Of a stretch of DNA of 64,000 nucleotides, positions 54,666 to 63,992 are shown one piece after another. The stretch covers positions 620,001-684,000 of the forward strand of contig CP060501.1 in NCBI GenBank assembly GCA_024760545.1, in the 5' to 3' direction. Position numbers and translations under genes: made by a program. This stretch comes from Nitrospira sp. GTDB taxonomy: Bacteria; Nitrospirota; Nitrospiria; Nitrospirales; Nitrospiraceae. The notes beneath the pieces were generated by a model. That model made no database searches. It saw only the letters and a program-made list of their open reading frames with translations, and was not told the DNA's origin. The number at the start of each line of letters is the position of its first letter. The stretch's first letter is position 1.

Positions 54666-54671
54666 TATAAT
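54666..54671 (+). promoter_or_regulatory. Likely -10 element of the tRNA-Ala transcript
   Basis: A consensus TATAAT at 54666-54671, with a weak -35. About 120 bases before the tRNA. A stem CTGCGC-N6-GCGCAG (54729-54746) lies in the leader. Confidence 0.4.
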
Positions 54672-54792
54672 GCCGATCACGGGTACGCGAGCCTATGTTC
54701 CTCCCCGTTCTCCTTCCGCAGCTAAACCCTGCGCGCTGATGCGCAGCGAACCCTGCGGGCTTCAGAGATCGCGTGACCCGTTTCCCACAGGT

Positions 54793-54868
54793 GGGGGGCT
54801 AGCTCAGTTGGGAGAGCACTACGTTCGCAACGTAGGGGTCGCGGGTTCAACTCCCGTGCCCTCCACCA
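54793..54868 (+). tRNA. tRNA-Ala (CGC)
   Basis: 76 nt with CCA. Acceptor GGGGGGC pairs with GCCCTCC (one G-T), anticodon arm CTACG-TTCGCAA-CGTAG gives anticodon CGC (reads GCG), T arm GCGGG-TTCAACT-CCCGT. Confidence 0.96.
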
Positions 54869-55076
54869 AATTCGTTGGGCACGAATTTACCGCCATCAGT
54901 AGGCAATCCAGCGTCCCTGTCGTAGTGAAACGATAGCCCGGTTTCCCCCTTCTCCACATCGGCTCACATAACAGATGGCCGTCCAGCAGCTTCCTGAACA
55001 TCTGGCGATGGCTGTGGCACAACTCGAGAGAGAGAAGGCTGAGAAGGTACTCTAAGCAGCCGCGAAGGTTCTCAGA

Positions 55077-55337
55077 CTAGGCGCCGTTCTTCTTCCATCG
55101 ACTTTGGGCAGCCTGTTTAGCGATTCTCGTTCTCTTCGTGGCTGATAGCTTCGCGGCCCTTGCCTTCCCGCCCTTCAGGCCCCCTAACCGACCTAAAGCA
55201 ACAGCGGCAGGGTTCTTGGTGGGAGTATTGGAGGTCTCTCGCTTGACTGAAGTCGTTCCGACGGGTTCTCCGGCAATAGCCTGAAGCATGTCGTGCGCGA
55301 TGGCTTTCGGATCGTTGAATGATTGTCTTTTCTTCAT
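55077..55337 (-). CDS. Small basic KGG-motif protein, copy 2
   Basis: 86 residues. C-terminal half LGGLKGGKARAAKLSA then KRTRIAKQAAQSRWKK mirrors the gene at 39951-40193; the N-terminal halves differ, with no close alignment. Likely nucleic-acid binding by charge; no known function. It lies 0.2 kb from a tRNA-Ala, as copy 1 lies 1.3 kb from a tRNA-Pro. The start overlaps the region upstream of the 58-residue ORF on the other strand. Confidence 0.7.
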   Translation of the reverse strand: MKKRQSFNDPKAIAHDMLQAIAGEPVGTTSVKRETSNTPTKNPAAVALGRLGGLKGGKARAAKLSATKRTRIAKQAAQSRWKKNGA

Positions 55338-55460
55338 AGAGTTACCTTACCCGACGGCTTACGCATCTGCAAATTTGAGAATTCCACTGACCTAAAGATT
55401 CTCCTAGTTCTCTGCAATCGGCAATCAGGCAACATTGCGCACACAGTCAAAGGAGGGCGC

Positions 55461-55637
55461 ATGAAATACCAAGTCAGACCATCTCGCTTTGATCGGGAAT
55501 GGATCGTAGAGGCTTTTAACGAAGATGGGGATGGGGACATTCACATGGCTGCCTTTTCAGGCCCAGAGGCTAAAACACGTGCGTTTGAATACGCGGCGTG
55601 GAAAAATAATCAAGACAGGGAACCGATTACGGCTTGA
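55461..55637 (+). CDS. Small hypothetical protein, 58 aa
   Basis: Start ATG at 55461 follows AAAGGAGG; the longer frame from 55323 has no such site. The 58-residue product begins KYQVRPSRFDREWIVEAFNE, with GDGDIHMAAFSGPEAKTRA later, like short proteins often found next to mobile DNA; no function is known for them. Same patch as the KGG copy 2. Confidence 0.65.
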   Translation: MKYQVRPSRFDREWIVEAFNEDGDGDIHMAAFSGPEAKTRAFEYAAWKNNQDREPITA

Positions 55638-55885
55638 CCTTCGCATCAATCTCGTCTACACATGTCTACGGTCGGCTGTGTCTGTGGTCTTTGCGCCATG
55701 ACATACCGCAACCACAATTCCCCGTAATTTGAAGCCGATCAATGGTACCAACAATGGGTGATATCCGCGCTCTTCACCGACCTCCTTCATGGAGAACATA
55801 CAAGAGCTGATACTTGCTAAAATAAGCGGAAGTTTCCTACAGTCTTTTGCGGCGGTGTAATCTAACCACAATAAGGGAGGCAAAG

Positions 55886-56227
55886 ATGACCAGCAGATTC
55901 TACCGTGGTGCTCTCATTGGTGTTGCACTTGGAATGTTCGTCGGTGCGCCGATACTCCACGCACAGCCGTCCCCAGCCGGTAACGTGAAGGACGCCGTCA
56001 TGCACACCAAAGAAGCCGTGGAACATGGCAAACAGGGCCATGCCGATGCGGTGGTCACACATGCCGAAAAGGCTCGGAATCACGCTGAGAGGGGAGGCAA
56101 AAACCCTCATTTAACCGAAGCGATCAACCATCTGACCGAAGCCATCGAGCATGGTAAGGCGGGCCACGCCGACGCTGCAACGGAACATGCCGAAGCCGCC
56201 CTCACGCATCTGAATGAAGTCAAATAA
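55886..56227 (+). CDS. smbP: SmbP-like small metal-binding protein
   Basis: 113 residues from the ATG at 55886, after AAGGGAGG. Signal peptide FYRGALIGVALGMFVGAPIL, cleaved near LHAQP, so periplasmic. The mature part is a repeated helical pattern with His every few residues (MHTKEAVEHGKQGHADAVVT, then LTEAIEHGKAGHADAATEHA), matching SmbP, a periplasmic copper/metal binder first described in Nitrosomonas. Probably a metal buffer. A strong hairpin follows. Confidence 0.85.
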   Translation: MTSRFYRGALIGVALGMFVGAPILHAQPSPAGNVKDAVMHTKEAVEHGKQGHADAVVTHAEKARNHAERGGKNPHLTEAINHLTEAIEHGKAGHADAATEHAEAALTHLNEVK

Positions 56228-56251
56228 GAGACGACCTACGGCGAACATACG

Positions 56252-56283
56252 ACGGGCAGGGGAAGATACCCCCCTGCCCGTTT
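56252..56283 (+). terminator. Rho-independent-type terminator after smbP
   Basis: ACGGGCAGGGG (56252-56262) pairs with CCCCTGCCCGT (56271-56281), 8-base loop, followed by TT. Ends the smbP transcript 25 bases after its stop. The T-run is very short. Confidence 0.6.
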
Positions 56284-56337
56284 CCCTATGAAGAAGTTGC
56301 TCGGTAGGCGCCCAATGAAGCTATCCTGCAAGTGTGT

Positions 56338-56580
56338 CTAGCGAGTAGAACCTGACTTTGGTTTGACGCGCTGCGACGTTCGTCCCTTACCCTCTTCAAC
56401 CGACATTCGCCTGAGCAATGCTCGCCCCATCCGCGTGCCCATCCCTAACAGCGCCGCTTGCCTGTTTTTGAACTTTGATCGCCGTCCATTGGGCAGGGGA
56501 TACTGCCGCAATGGACGAAGGTCCATCAAAATGCGCTCGAAGGGAAGAGGCGCGATATACTGTGAATCTTTCCGAGCCAT
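56338..56580 (-). CDS. Possible small basic protein
   Basis: 80 residues, ATG at 56580 with GAGAGG upstream. Arg/Lys-rich (LLRRMSVEEGKGRTSQRVKP). No signal or motif recognised. It might be a real small protein or a chance frame; it does not overlap any other gene. Confidence 0.4.
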   Translation of the reverse strand: MARKDSQYIAPLPFERILMDLRPLRQYPLPNGRRSKFKNRQAALLGMGTRMGRALLRRMSVEEGKGRTSQRVKPKSGSTR

Positions 56581-56693
56581 AGCGTGCCTCTCGGGTGTGG
56601 AGTGTTCTCCCTACGATAGGAGAACCGTACGTGCTTTTGGACCTGGGAGTAGCCCTAGTTTCTTTAATTCTCCTCCAGTACAATCGTGCACCC

Positions 56694-57629
56694 ATGTCGC
56701 CCTCCCCTCTGATTCGATTCGGTACCTCGACGTGGACCTACGAAGGCTGGAAAGGCCAAATCTATCAGCGGCAGTATGCGAAGACGGCGTTTGCCCGTGA
56801 ATGTTTGGGGGAATATTGCCAGTACCTCCACAACGGTGAACCGCTCTTTCGTACGGTCGGCAACGATTCCACTTTCTACCGACCACCCACAACCAACCAA
56901 CTCCGTTACTATCTCAACCAGATCCCGGAAGACTTCGAGATGTGTTTCAAGGTCTGGGAGGAGATGACCATCCACACGTTTGCAACCCAGGTTCGTTATG
57001 GCTCCAAGGCGGGGCAAGCGAACCCGCGATTCCTTGATGCGAAGCTGTTCAATGAGCTGGTCCTCACGCCCTATCGGGAGGCGAATTTTCAGCCACACAT
57101 GGGAGTACTCATGTTTGAATTTCAACAACACGGGATGCCCACGGGTGAGTTCTGCTCACGGCTGGACCGGTTCTTCGGACAATTACCGCAAGACCTTCGC
57201 TATGCGGTGGAAATCCGGAACGCCGGGCTGCTGGGTCCTGAATACAGAAAGGTCCTCGAGAGCCATGGGGTGGCCCACGTGTACAACCACTGGTCCTATA
57301 TGCCGGGACTCCTACACCAGCACACACGAATGAATGAGCATTTCACCGCGTCGTTCGCCGTCATACGCCTGCTCACGCCGCTCAACATGAGCCATGACGC
57401 AGCCGTCAAACGGGCGGCGCCCTACAACAAGATCGTGGGAGTGTTGCCACAGATGAGGGAAGAAACGGTGGCCCTCATCAAACAGACCGTGGGAGAGAAT
57501 CGTCGGGCCTATGTGCTGGTGAACAATCGATCGGAGGGCAATGCGCCGTTGACGATACAGGCTTTGAAACATACTCTGGAATTTTCGCTCGCATTGGACA
57601 GCCATACCTCATCCATTTGGCAACGATGA
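56694..57629 (+). CDS. DUF72 family protein
   Basis: 311 residues from the ATG at 56694. TIM-barrel-like DUF72 (YecE) protein: FGTSTWTYEGWKGQIYQRQY, VGNDSTFYRPPTTNQL, EDFEMCFKVWEEMTIH, FEFQQHG and the C-terminal YVLVNNRSEGNAPLTIQA. Function unknown in the family. Earlier in-frame ATG at 56595 gives a longer but unsupported N-terminus. Confidence 0.88.
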   Translation: MSPSPLIRFGTSTWTYEGWKGQIYQRQYAKTAFARECLGEYCQYLHNGEPLFRTVGNDSTFYRPPTTNQLRYYLNQIPEDFEMCFKVWEEMTIHTFATQVRYGSKAGQANPRFLDAKLFNELVLTPYREANFQPHMGVLMFEFQQHGMPTGEFCSRLDRFFGQLPQDLRYAVEIRNAGLLGPEYRKVLESHGVAHVYNHWSYMPGLLHQHTRMNEHFTASFAVIRLLTPLNMSHDAAVKRAAPYNKIVGVLPQMREETVALIKQTVGENRRAYVLVNNRSEGNAPLTIQALKHTLEFSLALDSHTSSIWQR

Positions 57630-57670
57630 AATTGTGGCGTGAGTATGGAGAGTCTATTCAGAGGAACTGA

Positions 57671-58345
57671 TCACGAAGAGCTGATCACAGCCTCCCCGTC
57701 CGGCTTGGCGGCATCGATGAAGACACGGCGACCGTCGACGCGCAGTCGGCCTTCGGCAAAGAGCTGTACGGCGCGTGGATAGATCTTGTGCTCTTGCACA
57801 AGGATTCTGGCGGCCAGGGTTTCAGGAGTGTCATTGTCCAAGATCGGTACAGCGGCCTGGATGATGATCGGCCCTTCATCCACACCTTCCGTGACGAAAT
57901 GTACCGTGCATCCCGCCAACTTACAGCCCCAATCGATGGCTTTCTTCTGCACATCCAAACCGGGAAATGAGGGCAATAGCGACGGATGGATATTCATCAT
58001 CCGGTTGGCATACGCGTCAACCAGCACGGCGGTGACAATTTTCATATAGCCCGCCAATAAGACGAGCTCTACATCATGGTGTCGGAGCACATCCAGCAGC
58101 GCCAGGTCATAGGCTTCACGACTGTCCGGTCGTCCCGCAAAGGGTTTGGGATCGACGAACAGATCTTTCAGGTCGTGCTTTCTCGCGCGCTCGAGCGCCA
58201 CGGCATCCTTCTTGTTGCTAATGACGGCCACAATCTGCGCCTGCGTCCGGCCCGCCTCAATGGCATCGATAATGGCTTGCAAATTCGAGCCGCGACCGGA
58301 TGCCAGCACAGCGATCCGCAGAGGAGTCGTTCGGCTAATCGACAT
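57671..58345 (-). CDS. purN: Phosphoribosylglycinamide formyltransferase
   Basis: 224 residues from the ATG at 58345. Third step of purine synthesis: GAR to FGAR with 10-formyl-THF. Hallmarks are [42 protein letters not shown] (catalytic Asn and His) and DEGPIIIQA (catalytic Asp). The ATG overlaps the last 11 bases of purM, so translation is coupled. Confidence 0.97.
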   Translation of the reverse strand: MSISRTTPLRIAVLASGRGSNLQAIIDAIEAGRTQAQIVAVISNKKDAVALERARKHDLKDLFVDPKPFAGRPDSREAYDLALLDVLRHHDVELVLLAGYMKIVTAVLVDAYANRMMNIHPSLLPSFPGLDVQKKAIDWGCKLAGCTVHFVTEGVDEGPIIIQAAVPILDNDTPETLAARILVQEHKIYPRAVQLFAEGRLRVDGRRVFIDAAKPDGEAVISSS

Positions 58346-59372
58346 ACTCCACCTCCGGCTCTTCTGCGGTGGAAGACACGATTTCGCCGATTTGCCATCC
58401 TCGATCGCCCAGCGCCGCGGTATGGGCAAGTACTCCTGACACCGAAGCGGGCGGCACCACGAGGATCAACCCGATGCCCATATTGAACACCCGGTACATC
58501 TCTTCGCGATCGACCTGCCCTAACCGGCTCATCACCTCGAAGATCGCTGGAACGGGCCAGGCATTGCGGCTGATCTTCGCGCGCATCCCTTGTGGGAAAA
58601 CCCTCGGCAGATTTTCCGTGATCCCTCCGCCGGTAATATGAGCCACGGCTTTGATGGGAAATTCTTGAATGAGAGAGAGAATCTGCTTGGCATAAATTCT
58701 GGTCGGTGTGAGCAATACTTCTCCTAGTGGGCGATCGAGTTCCGGCAATCGACTCGCCACCGTCAACTGCTCCTGGTCGAATAACACACGGCGCGCCAGC
58801 GAAAAGCCATTGCTATGCAACCCCGTAGACGCCAATCCGAGCACCGCGTCGCCCGGCTCGATGGCTTTCCCATCGACAATTTTCGACTTTTCAACCACAC
58901 CGACAGCGAATCCGGCCAGATCGTACTCACCGTGGGCGTACAGCGACGGCATCTCCGCCGTCTCTCCCCCGATCAACGCGCACCCGGCTTGACGGCAGCC
59001 TTCGGCGATCCCTGAAACTACGGCTTGGGCCTTCGATACGGACAACTTTCCGGTGGCGAAATAGTCCAAAAAGAACAGCGGCTCCGCCCCGCTCACCGCG
59101 ATATCGTTGACACACATCGCCACCAGGTCGATCCCGACGGTATCATGCTTATCCATCATGAAAGCGATCTTCAATTTGGTGCCCACCCCATCCGTTCCGG
59201 AGACAAGCACAGGTTCGTTGTATTTGCCGGCTTGTAAGCCGAACAGCCCTCCAAACCCGCCCAAATCTGCGAGGACTTCCGGACGAAACGTGGATCGGAC
59301 GAGTGGCCTGATACGGTCGACCAACTCATCTCCTGCGTCGATATCTACACCGGCGTCACGATAGGTTGTCAT
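58335..59372 (-). CDS. purM: Phosphoribosylformylglycinamidine cyclo-ligase
   Basis: 345 residues. Makes AIR from FGAM with ATP, fifth step of purine synthesis. Motifs are [53 protein letters not shown] and [13 protein letters not shown]. Usual length. purM-purN order with overlap is common in bacteria. Divergent from a response-regulator gene. Confidence 0.97.
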   Translation of the reverse strand: MTTYRDAGVDIDAGDELVDRIRPLVRSTFRPEVLADLGGFGGLFGLQAGKYNEPVLVSGTDGVGTKLKIAFMMDKHDTVGIDLVAMCVNDIAVSGAEPLFFLDYFATGKLSVSKAQAVVSGIAEGCRQAGCALIGGETAEMPSLYAHGEYDLAGFAVGVVEKSKIVDGKAIEPGDAVLGLASTGLHSNGFSLARRVLFDQEQLTVASRLPELDRPLGEVLLTPTRIYAKQILSLIQEFPIKAVAHITGGGITENLPRVFPQGMRAKISRNAWPVPAIFEVMSRLGQVDREEMYRVFNMGIGLILVVPPASVSGVLAHTAALGDRGWQIGEIVSSTAEEPEVEYVD

Positions 59373-59492
59373 GAGTGGATCTTCGAAAGCACTAGGTCAA
59401 TCCGGCATGCGTTACCTTCGGAGGCGCATCTTAACGGAGGGTCCTCCGGAGGTCAACGCGCAAGTCGTTGATCCCTCTCTTCCGCTTTTTTC

Positions 59493-59520
59493 TTGCCGCT
59501 TTGGGAATAAGTCCTATACT
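59493..59520 (+). promoter_or_regulatory. Promoter of the response-regulator gene
   Basis: TTGCCG at 59493-59498, 16-base spacer, TATACT at 59515-59520, 42 bases before the GTG at 59563. Places the start of this gene downstream of the first in-frame ATG at 59371. Confidence 0.55.
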
Positions 59521-59562
59521 GGTGTACGTATCTTCGCGTACAAGCCTATGAAGGAGGGGGTA

Positions 59563-60180
59563 GTGGCCATTTTGATTGTCGACGACTCTCCCGACGAGCG
59601 TCTGCTGCTTCACCATATCCTGAAGAATGCAGGCTATCGGGACTTGATCACCATCTCGTCAGCGCGTGATGCCTTCACCCAGCTGGACCTGGATCATGCC
59701 GGCACCAACGGCGTCAAGGTCGATCTGATTCTGATGGACATCAAGATGCCGGATATGGACGGAGTCGAGGCCTGTCGCCGCATCAAGGCGATCGATGCGT
59801 TCGCACAGGTCCCCATCATCGTGGTGACGGCACGGAATCAAAAGGACTTCTTACAGGCGGCGTTCGACGCCGGTGCGGCAGACTACGTCAGAAAACCGGT
59901 CGAACCGGTCGAGCTCTTGGCCAGAGTCAAATCGGCGATCAAACTCAAACAGGAGACCGAGGCGAGAAAAAGCTGGGAGCAAGAAGTCACCAAAACGATC
60001 ACCGAACTAGACCACACACTGCGCCACATGGTGGCCTTACAACAATTGATCCCTGTCTGTCCGTCTTGCAGGACATCTCACCCTTCGCAGATTTCTCAAG
60101 CCGCACTCGACGAATATGTCCAGACTCACCCCGAGACGAAATTCCGCGACCTCACCTGCCCCGCTTGCGCAGGGACCTGA
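59563..60180 (+). CDS. Response regulator with CxxC output module
   Basis: 205 residues from a GTG at 59563, chosen because AAGGAGG lies five bases before it, because the promoter leaves no room for the earlier ATG at 59371, and because it gives [15 protein letters not shown], parallel to [12 protein letters not shown] and [12 protein letters not shown] in the other two regulators. Receiver with Asp59 (LILMDIKMPDMDG), coiled linker and C-terminal module LIPVCPSCRTSHPS ... YVQTHPETKFRDLTCPACAG with two CxxC pairs. Most like the regulator at 50195. An orphan by position. Confidence 0.85.
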   Translation: MAILIVDDSPDERLLLHHILKNAGYRDLITISSARDAFTQLDLDHAGTNGVKVDLILMDIKMPDMDGVEACRRIKAIDAFAQVPIIVVTARNQKDFLQAAFDAGAADYVRKPVEPVELLARVKSAIKLKQETEARKSWEQEVTKTITELDHTLRHMVALQQLIPVCPSCRTSHPSQISQAALDEYVQTHPETKFRDLTCPACAGT

Positions 60181-60199
60181 TCATGTGTCTTTCTGCCGT

Positions 60200-61591
60200 C
60201 TAGCTCTCAGGCCGCATTTCCACATCCAGCAACTTGATCTTCCGGTGGAGATGACTTCGCTCGATCTTGAGGTCCTCCGCGGTCCGTGAAATGTTCCAAT
60301 GATGCTCTCGAAGCTTGCGGCTGATGTACTCCTTTTCAAACGCATTCCGCGCATCCCGGAGTGAGTCAAAGGATTTTGTGAGGAGCGGATTCGCTGCTTG
60401 ACTGGCGACGGGAACGACACCGGCGGTCCGTCCTTGCAACGACATGGCAACCTGCGAGGCCTCGATCACAAACCCCGGCACCATGATCATCAGCCGCTCA
60501 ATCAGATTCCTTAATTCACGAATATTGCCGGGCCATTCGTATTGCTGGAACACCGCCATCGCTTCCGGCGAAACTTCTTTCATCCGCAACCCTTGTTCCT
60601 CGGCATGTGCTTTCATGAAATGCTGCACCAAAGCCGGAATATCCTCCCGGCGCTCGCGGAGCGGAGGCACAATGATCGGAACAACGTTGAGCCGATAGTA
60701 CAAATCTTCTCGAAATTGGCCCTTGCCGATTTCTTTTTCCAAGTCCTTATTGGAAGCCGCCAGCACCCGCACATCCACCTTCATCAGCTTGGTGCCGCCG
60801 ACCCGCGTAAACTGCTGCTCCTGCAAAGCCCGTAACACCTTTGCTTGGGTATTGAGACTCATGTCGCCGATTTCGTCGAGAAACAACGTGCCGCCGTCAG
60901 CCTGCTCGAATTGGCCGCGCTTCATCGACGTGGCACCGGTGAAGGATCCTTTTTCGTGTCCGAATAATTCGCTCTCGATCAAGGTCTCCGGAATCGCGGC
61001 GCAATTGACGGCCACGAACGGATGATCCGATCTGCTGCTGCGCACATGAATGGCGCGGGCGACCAGTTCTTTTCCGGTCCCGTTCTCGCCTCCGATCAGT
61101 ACCCGGCTGTTCGTGGGTCCTGCCGTTTCGATGAGTTCACGCAGCCGCTGCATGACCTGGGAGTAGCCGACCAACTCGAACTTTTGCTGGACCTTCGTCC
61201 GTAAAGATCGATTCTCCTGCGCCAATCGGTACTGCTCCAGCGCATGCTTGACGCGAAGCGTGACATTCTCCAGCGACAACGGTTTCTCGATATAGTCGTA
61301 CGCGCCGAGCTTGATTGCTTTCACCGCCGTTTCAATGGACCCATGCCCGGAAATCATCATGACCTGCGTGGTGGGCACAAACTCTTTCACACGGCGCAGC
61401 GTCTCCAGTCCGTCCATTACAGGCATCCAAATATCGAGGATCATAAGATCCGGCGGATCAGTACCGCACATCTTCAGCGCTTCCACCCCATTGGCTGCCA
61501 CGACAACCTCATACCCCTCGTCCTCCAGGATGCTTCGTAAAGACGTCCGAATCGCTTCCTCGTCGTCCACTATCAGAATTGATGCCGCCAT
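60200..61591 (-). CDS. Sigma-54-dependent response regulator (NtrX-like)
   Basis: 463 residues. Receiver (Asp53 in LMILDIWMPVMDG), sigma-54 AAA+ domain with Walker A GGENGTGKELVAR, ELFGHEKGSFTGATS, Walker B GTLFLDEIGDM, WPGNIRELRNLIERL, and a C-terminal Fis-type helix-turn-helix (HHWNISRTAEDLKIERSHLHRK). The sigma-54 contact loop is GSFTGA instead of GAFTGA, so coupling to sigma-54 may be altered. With the kinase immediately upstream on the same strand, it forms an NtrY/NtrX-type pair. Confidence 0.93.
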   Translation of the reverse strand: MAASILIVDDEEAIRTSLRSILEDEGYEVVVAANGVEALKMCGTDPPDLMILDIWMPVMDGLETLRRVKEFVPTTQVMMISGHGSIETAVKAIKLGAYDYIEKPLSLENVTLRVKHALEQYRLAQENRSLRTKVQQKFELVGYSQVMQRLRELIETAGPTNSRVLIGGENGTGKELVARAIHVRSSRSDHPFVAVNCAAIPETLIESELFGHEKGSFTGATSMKRGQFEQADGGTLFLDEIGDMSLNTQAKVLRALQEQQFTRVGGTKLMKVDVRVLAASNKDLEKEIGKGQFREDLYYRLNVVPIIVPPLRERREDIPALVQHFMKAHAEEQGLRMKEVSPEAMAVFQQYEWPGNIRELRNLIERLMIMVPGFVIEASQVAMSLQGRTAGVVPVASQAANPLLTKSFDSLRDARNAFEKEYISRKLREHHWNISRTAEDLKIERSHLHRKIKLLDVEMRPES

Positions 61592-61685
61592 CTATCCTCC
61601 CTACTGCGTAGACCGCGAGTCTTCTCACCTGACTCTCGACTGATCGTGCCTGCTGTGCCGGTGAAAGATTGCGATCACATTCGCG

Positions 61686-63992
61686 TTACACCGGCAGATC
61701 GAACGTAAATACCGCTCCTTTGGGGTGATTGTTCCCGACCTGGATCTGACCTTCATGGTCTGTGATAATCCGGCGAACGATCGCCAGCCCTAACCCGGTT
61801 CCGGTTTTCTTACGGGTGAAGTAGGGCACGAACAGGCGCTCCTGGTCCTCAGGGGCAATTCCAGGTCCTTCATCCGCCACGGTGACCACCGCGCGTCGTC
61901 GTTTCGTGTCATATTTCGTGGCGATCCACAACCTCCCCTTTTGATTCATGGCTTGCACCGCGTTGTCGAGGAGATTGACAAACACCCGCCTCAGTTGTTC
62001 CCGGTCGAAATTAATGGGCGGCAGATCCTCATCAAGCTCGATCTTCAACTCGATATCTTTCTGTGCCTCGCGATACAACGTGACCACTTCACGCAGTACG
62101 TCGTGCAGAGATTGCCGTGTCATCTGCGGAACAGGCAGACGGGCGAATTTCGAGAATTCGTCCAGCATCTCTTTCAGGCTTCCCACTTCATTGATGATGA
62201 CGTTCGTCGCATCGTCGAACACCCGGTCAAGATCCGGTGACTTTTCGAAGAACTTCTTCCGCAATCGCTGGGCCGACAGTTGAATGGGCGTCAGTGGATT
62301 CTTGATTTCATGGGCGACGCGCTTCGCGACTTCCTGCCAGGCGGCGACTTTCTGTGCCTTGATCAACTCCGTCAGATCTTCAAAGACCAACACAAATCCC
62401 AGGTCTTTATTCCCCTCATCCCGCATACGGGAACCTTTCAGGCCGATCGTGATCAGCTTCCCCTGAATGTCCAATTGTCCTTCCAAATCCAAGTTGTCGC
62501 GCTCATCGGCCAACATACGATCATAGGCAGTCTGGAACAAGTCAAGCCCGAACTCTTTGAATACATCATTGGCCGGGCGCTCTCTGAACCGATCGGCGGC
62601 CAACCCAAGAATACGCTCGGCCGATGGATTGAATGTGGTAATCATTCCGCTCCTATCGATTGACAGGAGACCGGCGGCGATCGTATCCACGACCGTTTCA
62701 ATATAGGCACGGCGGCGATCCAGCTCGACGTTGGTGTTCCGGAGCGTCAGGTTGGCCTCCTCAAGCTTGGATTTACTCCCCTGCAGATCCTGCGTCATCC
62801 GGTTAAACGACGCGATGAGCGTCCCGATTTCATCGGTCGCCTTGGCATCGATCTGCACAGTAAGGTCGCCTTGGGCGACAGCTTCCGTTGCTTCCGCCAA
62901 CCGCTGAATCGGCACGGTAATACCGCGTGCCACATAGAACCCGAACCATGTCGCGCTGAAGAGGATCAAGACCGTCACGACAGCCACGAAAAGATAGGCC
63001 CCGGCTTTGATCGGGTTTTTCATCGCCTTGAGCTGCTTATACTCCGCATATTGCCGGCCGATTCCCTCCATCTTGGTCAGCAGCGATTCAGGGACATAGG
63101 TCTCAACGACGACGACCCCCTCCAACTCGCCCTGTCGGATTCCGGAGGCCACAGGGATCGCCGCACGCACTAACCTCCCTGTTTGGGCCTCCTGAACTGA
63201 GGTAAATTCATGCTTGCCGTTGATCACTTGTAAGACCAGCTGACTGATCGGCAGATCCAGCACCCCGGCCGGAACCTCACTATCGAGCGCCTTTGTGAGT
63301 GTCTCCATCTTGCTCGAAAAGACCTCGATCCCTGCGACACCGTATTCCATACGTTTTCGAGCCATCGCGGCAATCAGAAGATCGCGCTGCACCGGGGTCA
63401 GCATGTCCTCGCGGAACAATTCCTGCGCAATCGCCCGTGCGCTGTTGACCGCGAGCGCGACATGCCCCGCATGCTGAAGGCGAGCCACCTCATAGGAGTC
63501 TTTCATGACCCTCTCGATGTGCTCGCTGAACCACACATCGACCGCTTTGTTCACAAGGCCGCTCGCCACGAATGCCAGTAGTACGGTGGGAATCAATGAG
63601 AACCCGATAAATGCCGCGATGAGCTTTGTCCGAAACCCCGACCCGACGAGCTTGTGGCGGCGTTCGAAATAGGCCTTGATGAGGTTCCTCGACAGCAAGA
63701 GCGTCAAAACGACGAATCCGATCAGATCCAAATTGAGCAGGAGAAGGACGAAGGCATAACTGGTCGTCGGCAAGAATGAGCCGGTCTCGTCGACACCCGG
63801 AACGACAATCCGCCAGTAATACAGCGTGAGCGCCAAGCAGGGGATCAGAAGGATCAGGACGATCCAGACCGGGCGAAGGTGGAGTTTTTTGCGGTCAGGT
63901 TGCTTGGGGATGTCAGCCGAAGAATTGCGCGATTTACTGCCGAGAGCCACAGGTTGGACATCACCAGCCGCGTCGGAGACGGGCTCTAACAC
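61686..63992 (-). CDS. Membrane sensor histidine kinase, NtrY-like
   Basis: 768 residues from a GTG at 63992; the frame is still open to the window edge at 64000, so the true start may lie outside. N-terminal basic region, several membrane helices (LRPVWIVLILLIPCLALTLY, AFVLLLLNLDLIGFVVLTLL, LIAAFIGFSLIPTVLLAFVA), an extracytoplasmic sensor part, another helix, HAMP (GITVPIQRLAEATEAVAQGD), PAS (IETVVDTIAAGLLSIDRSG), then HisKA with the phospho-His in AKRVAHEIKNPLTPIQL, and ATPase with NLLDNAVQA and [11 protein letters not shown]. It should control the adjacent NtrX-like regulator. Confidence 0.93.
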   Translation of the reverse strand: MLEPVSDAAGDVQPVALGSKSRNSSADIPKQPDRKKLHLRPVWIVLILLIPCLALTLYYWRIVVPGVDETGSFLPTTSYAFVLLLLNLDLIGFVVLTLLLSRNLIKAYFERRHKLVGSGFRTKLIAAFIGFSLIPTVLLAFVASGLVNKAVDVWFSEHIERVMKDSYEVARLQHAGHVALAVNSARAIAQELFREDMLTPVQRDLLIAAMARKRMEYGVAGIEVFSSKMETLTKALDSEVPAGVLDLPISQLVLQVINGKHEFTSVQEAQTGRLVRAAIPVASGIRQGELEGVVVVETYVPESLLTKMEGIGRQYAEYKQLKAMKNPIKAGAYLFVAVVTVLILFSATWFGFYVARGITVPIQRLAEATEAVAQGDLTVQIDAKATDEIGTLIASFNRMTQDLQGSKSKLEEANLTLRNTNVELDRRRAYIETVVDTIAAGLLSIDRSGMITTFNPSAERILGLAADRFRERPANDVFKEFGLDLFQTAYDRMLADERDNLDLEGQLDIQGKLITIGLKGSRMRDEGNKDLGFVLVFEDLTELIKAQKVAAWQEVAKRVAHEIKNPLTPIQLSAQRLRKKFFEKSPDLDRVFDDATNVIINEVGSLKEMLDEFSKFARLPVPQMTRQSLHDVLREVVTLYREAQKDIELKIELDEDLPPINFDREQLRRVFVNLLDNAVQAMNQKGRLWIATKYDTKRRRAVVTVADEGPGIAPEDQERLFVPYFTRKKTGTGLGLAIVRRIITDHEGQIQVGNNHPKGAVFTFDLPV

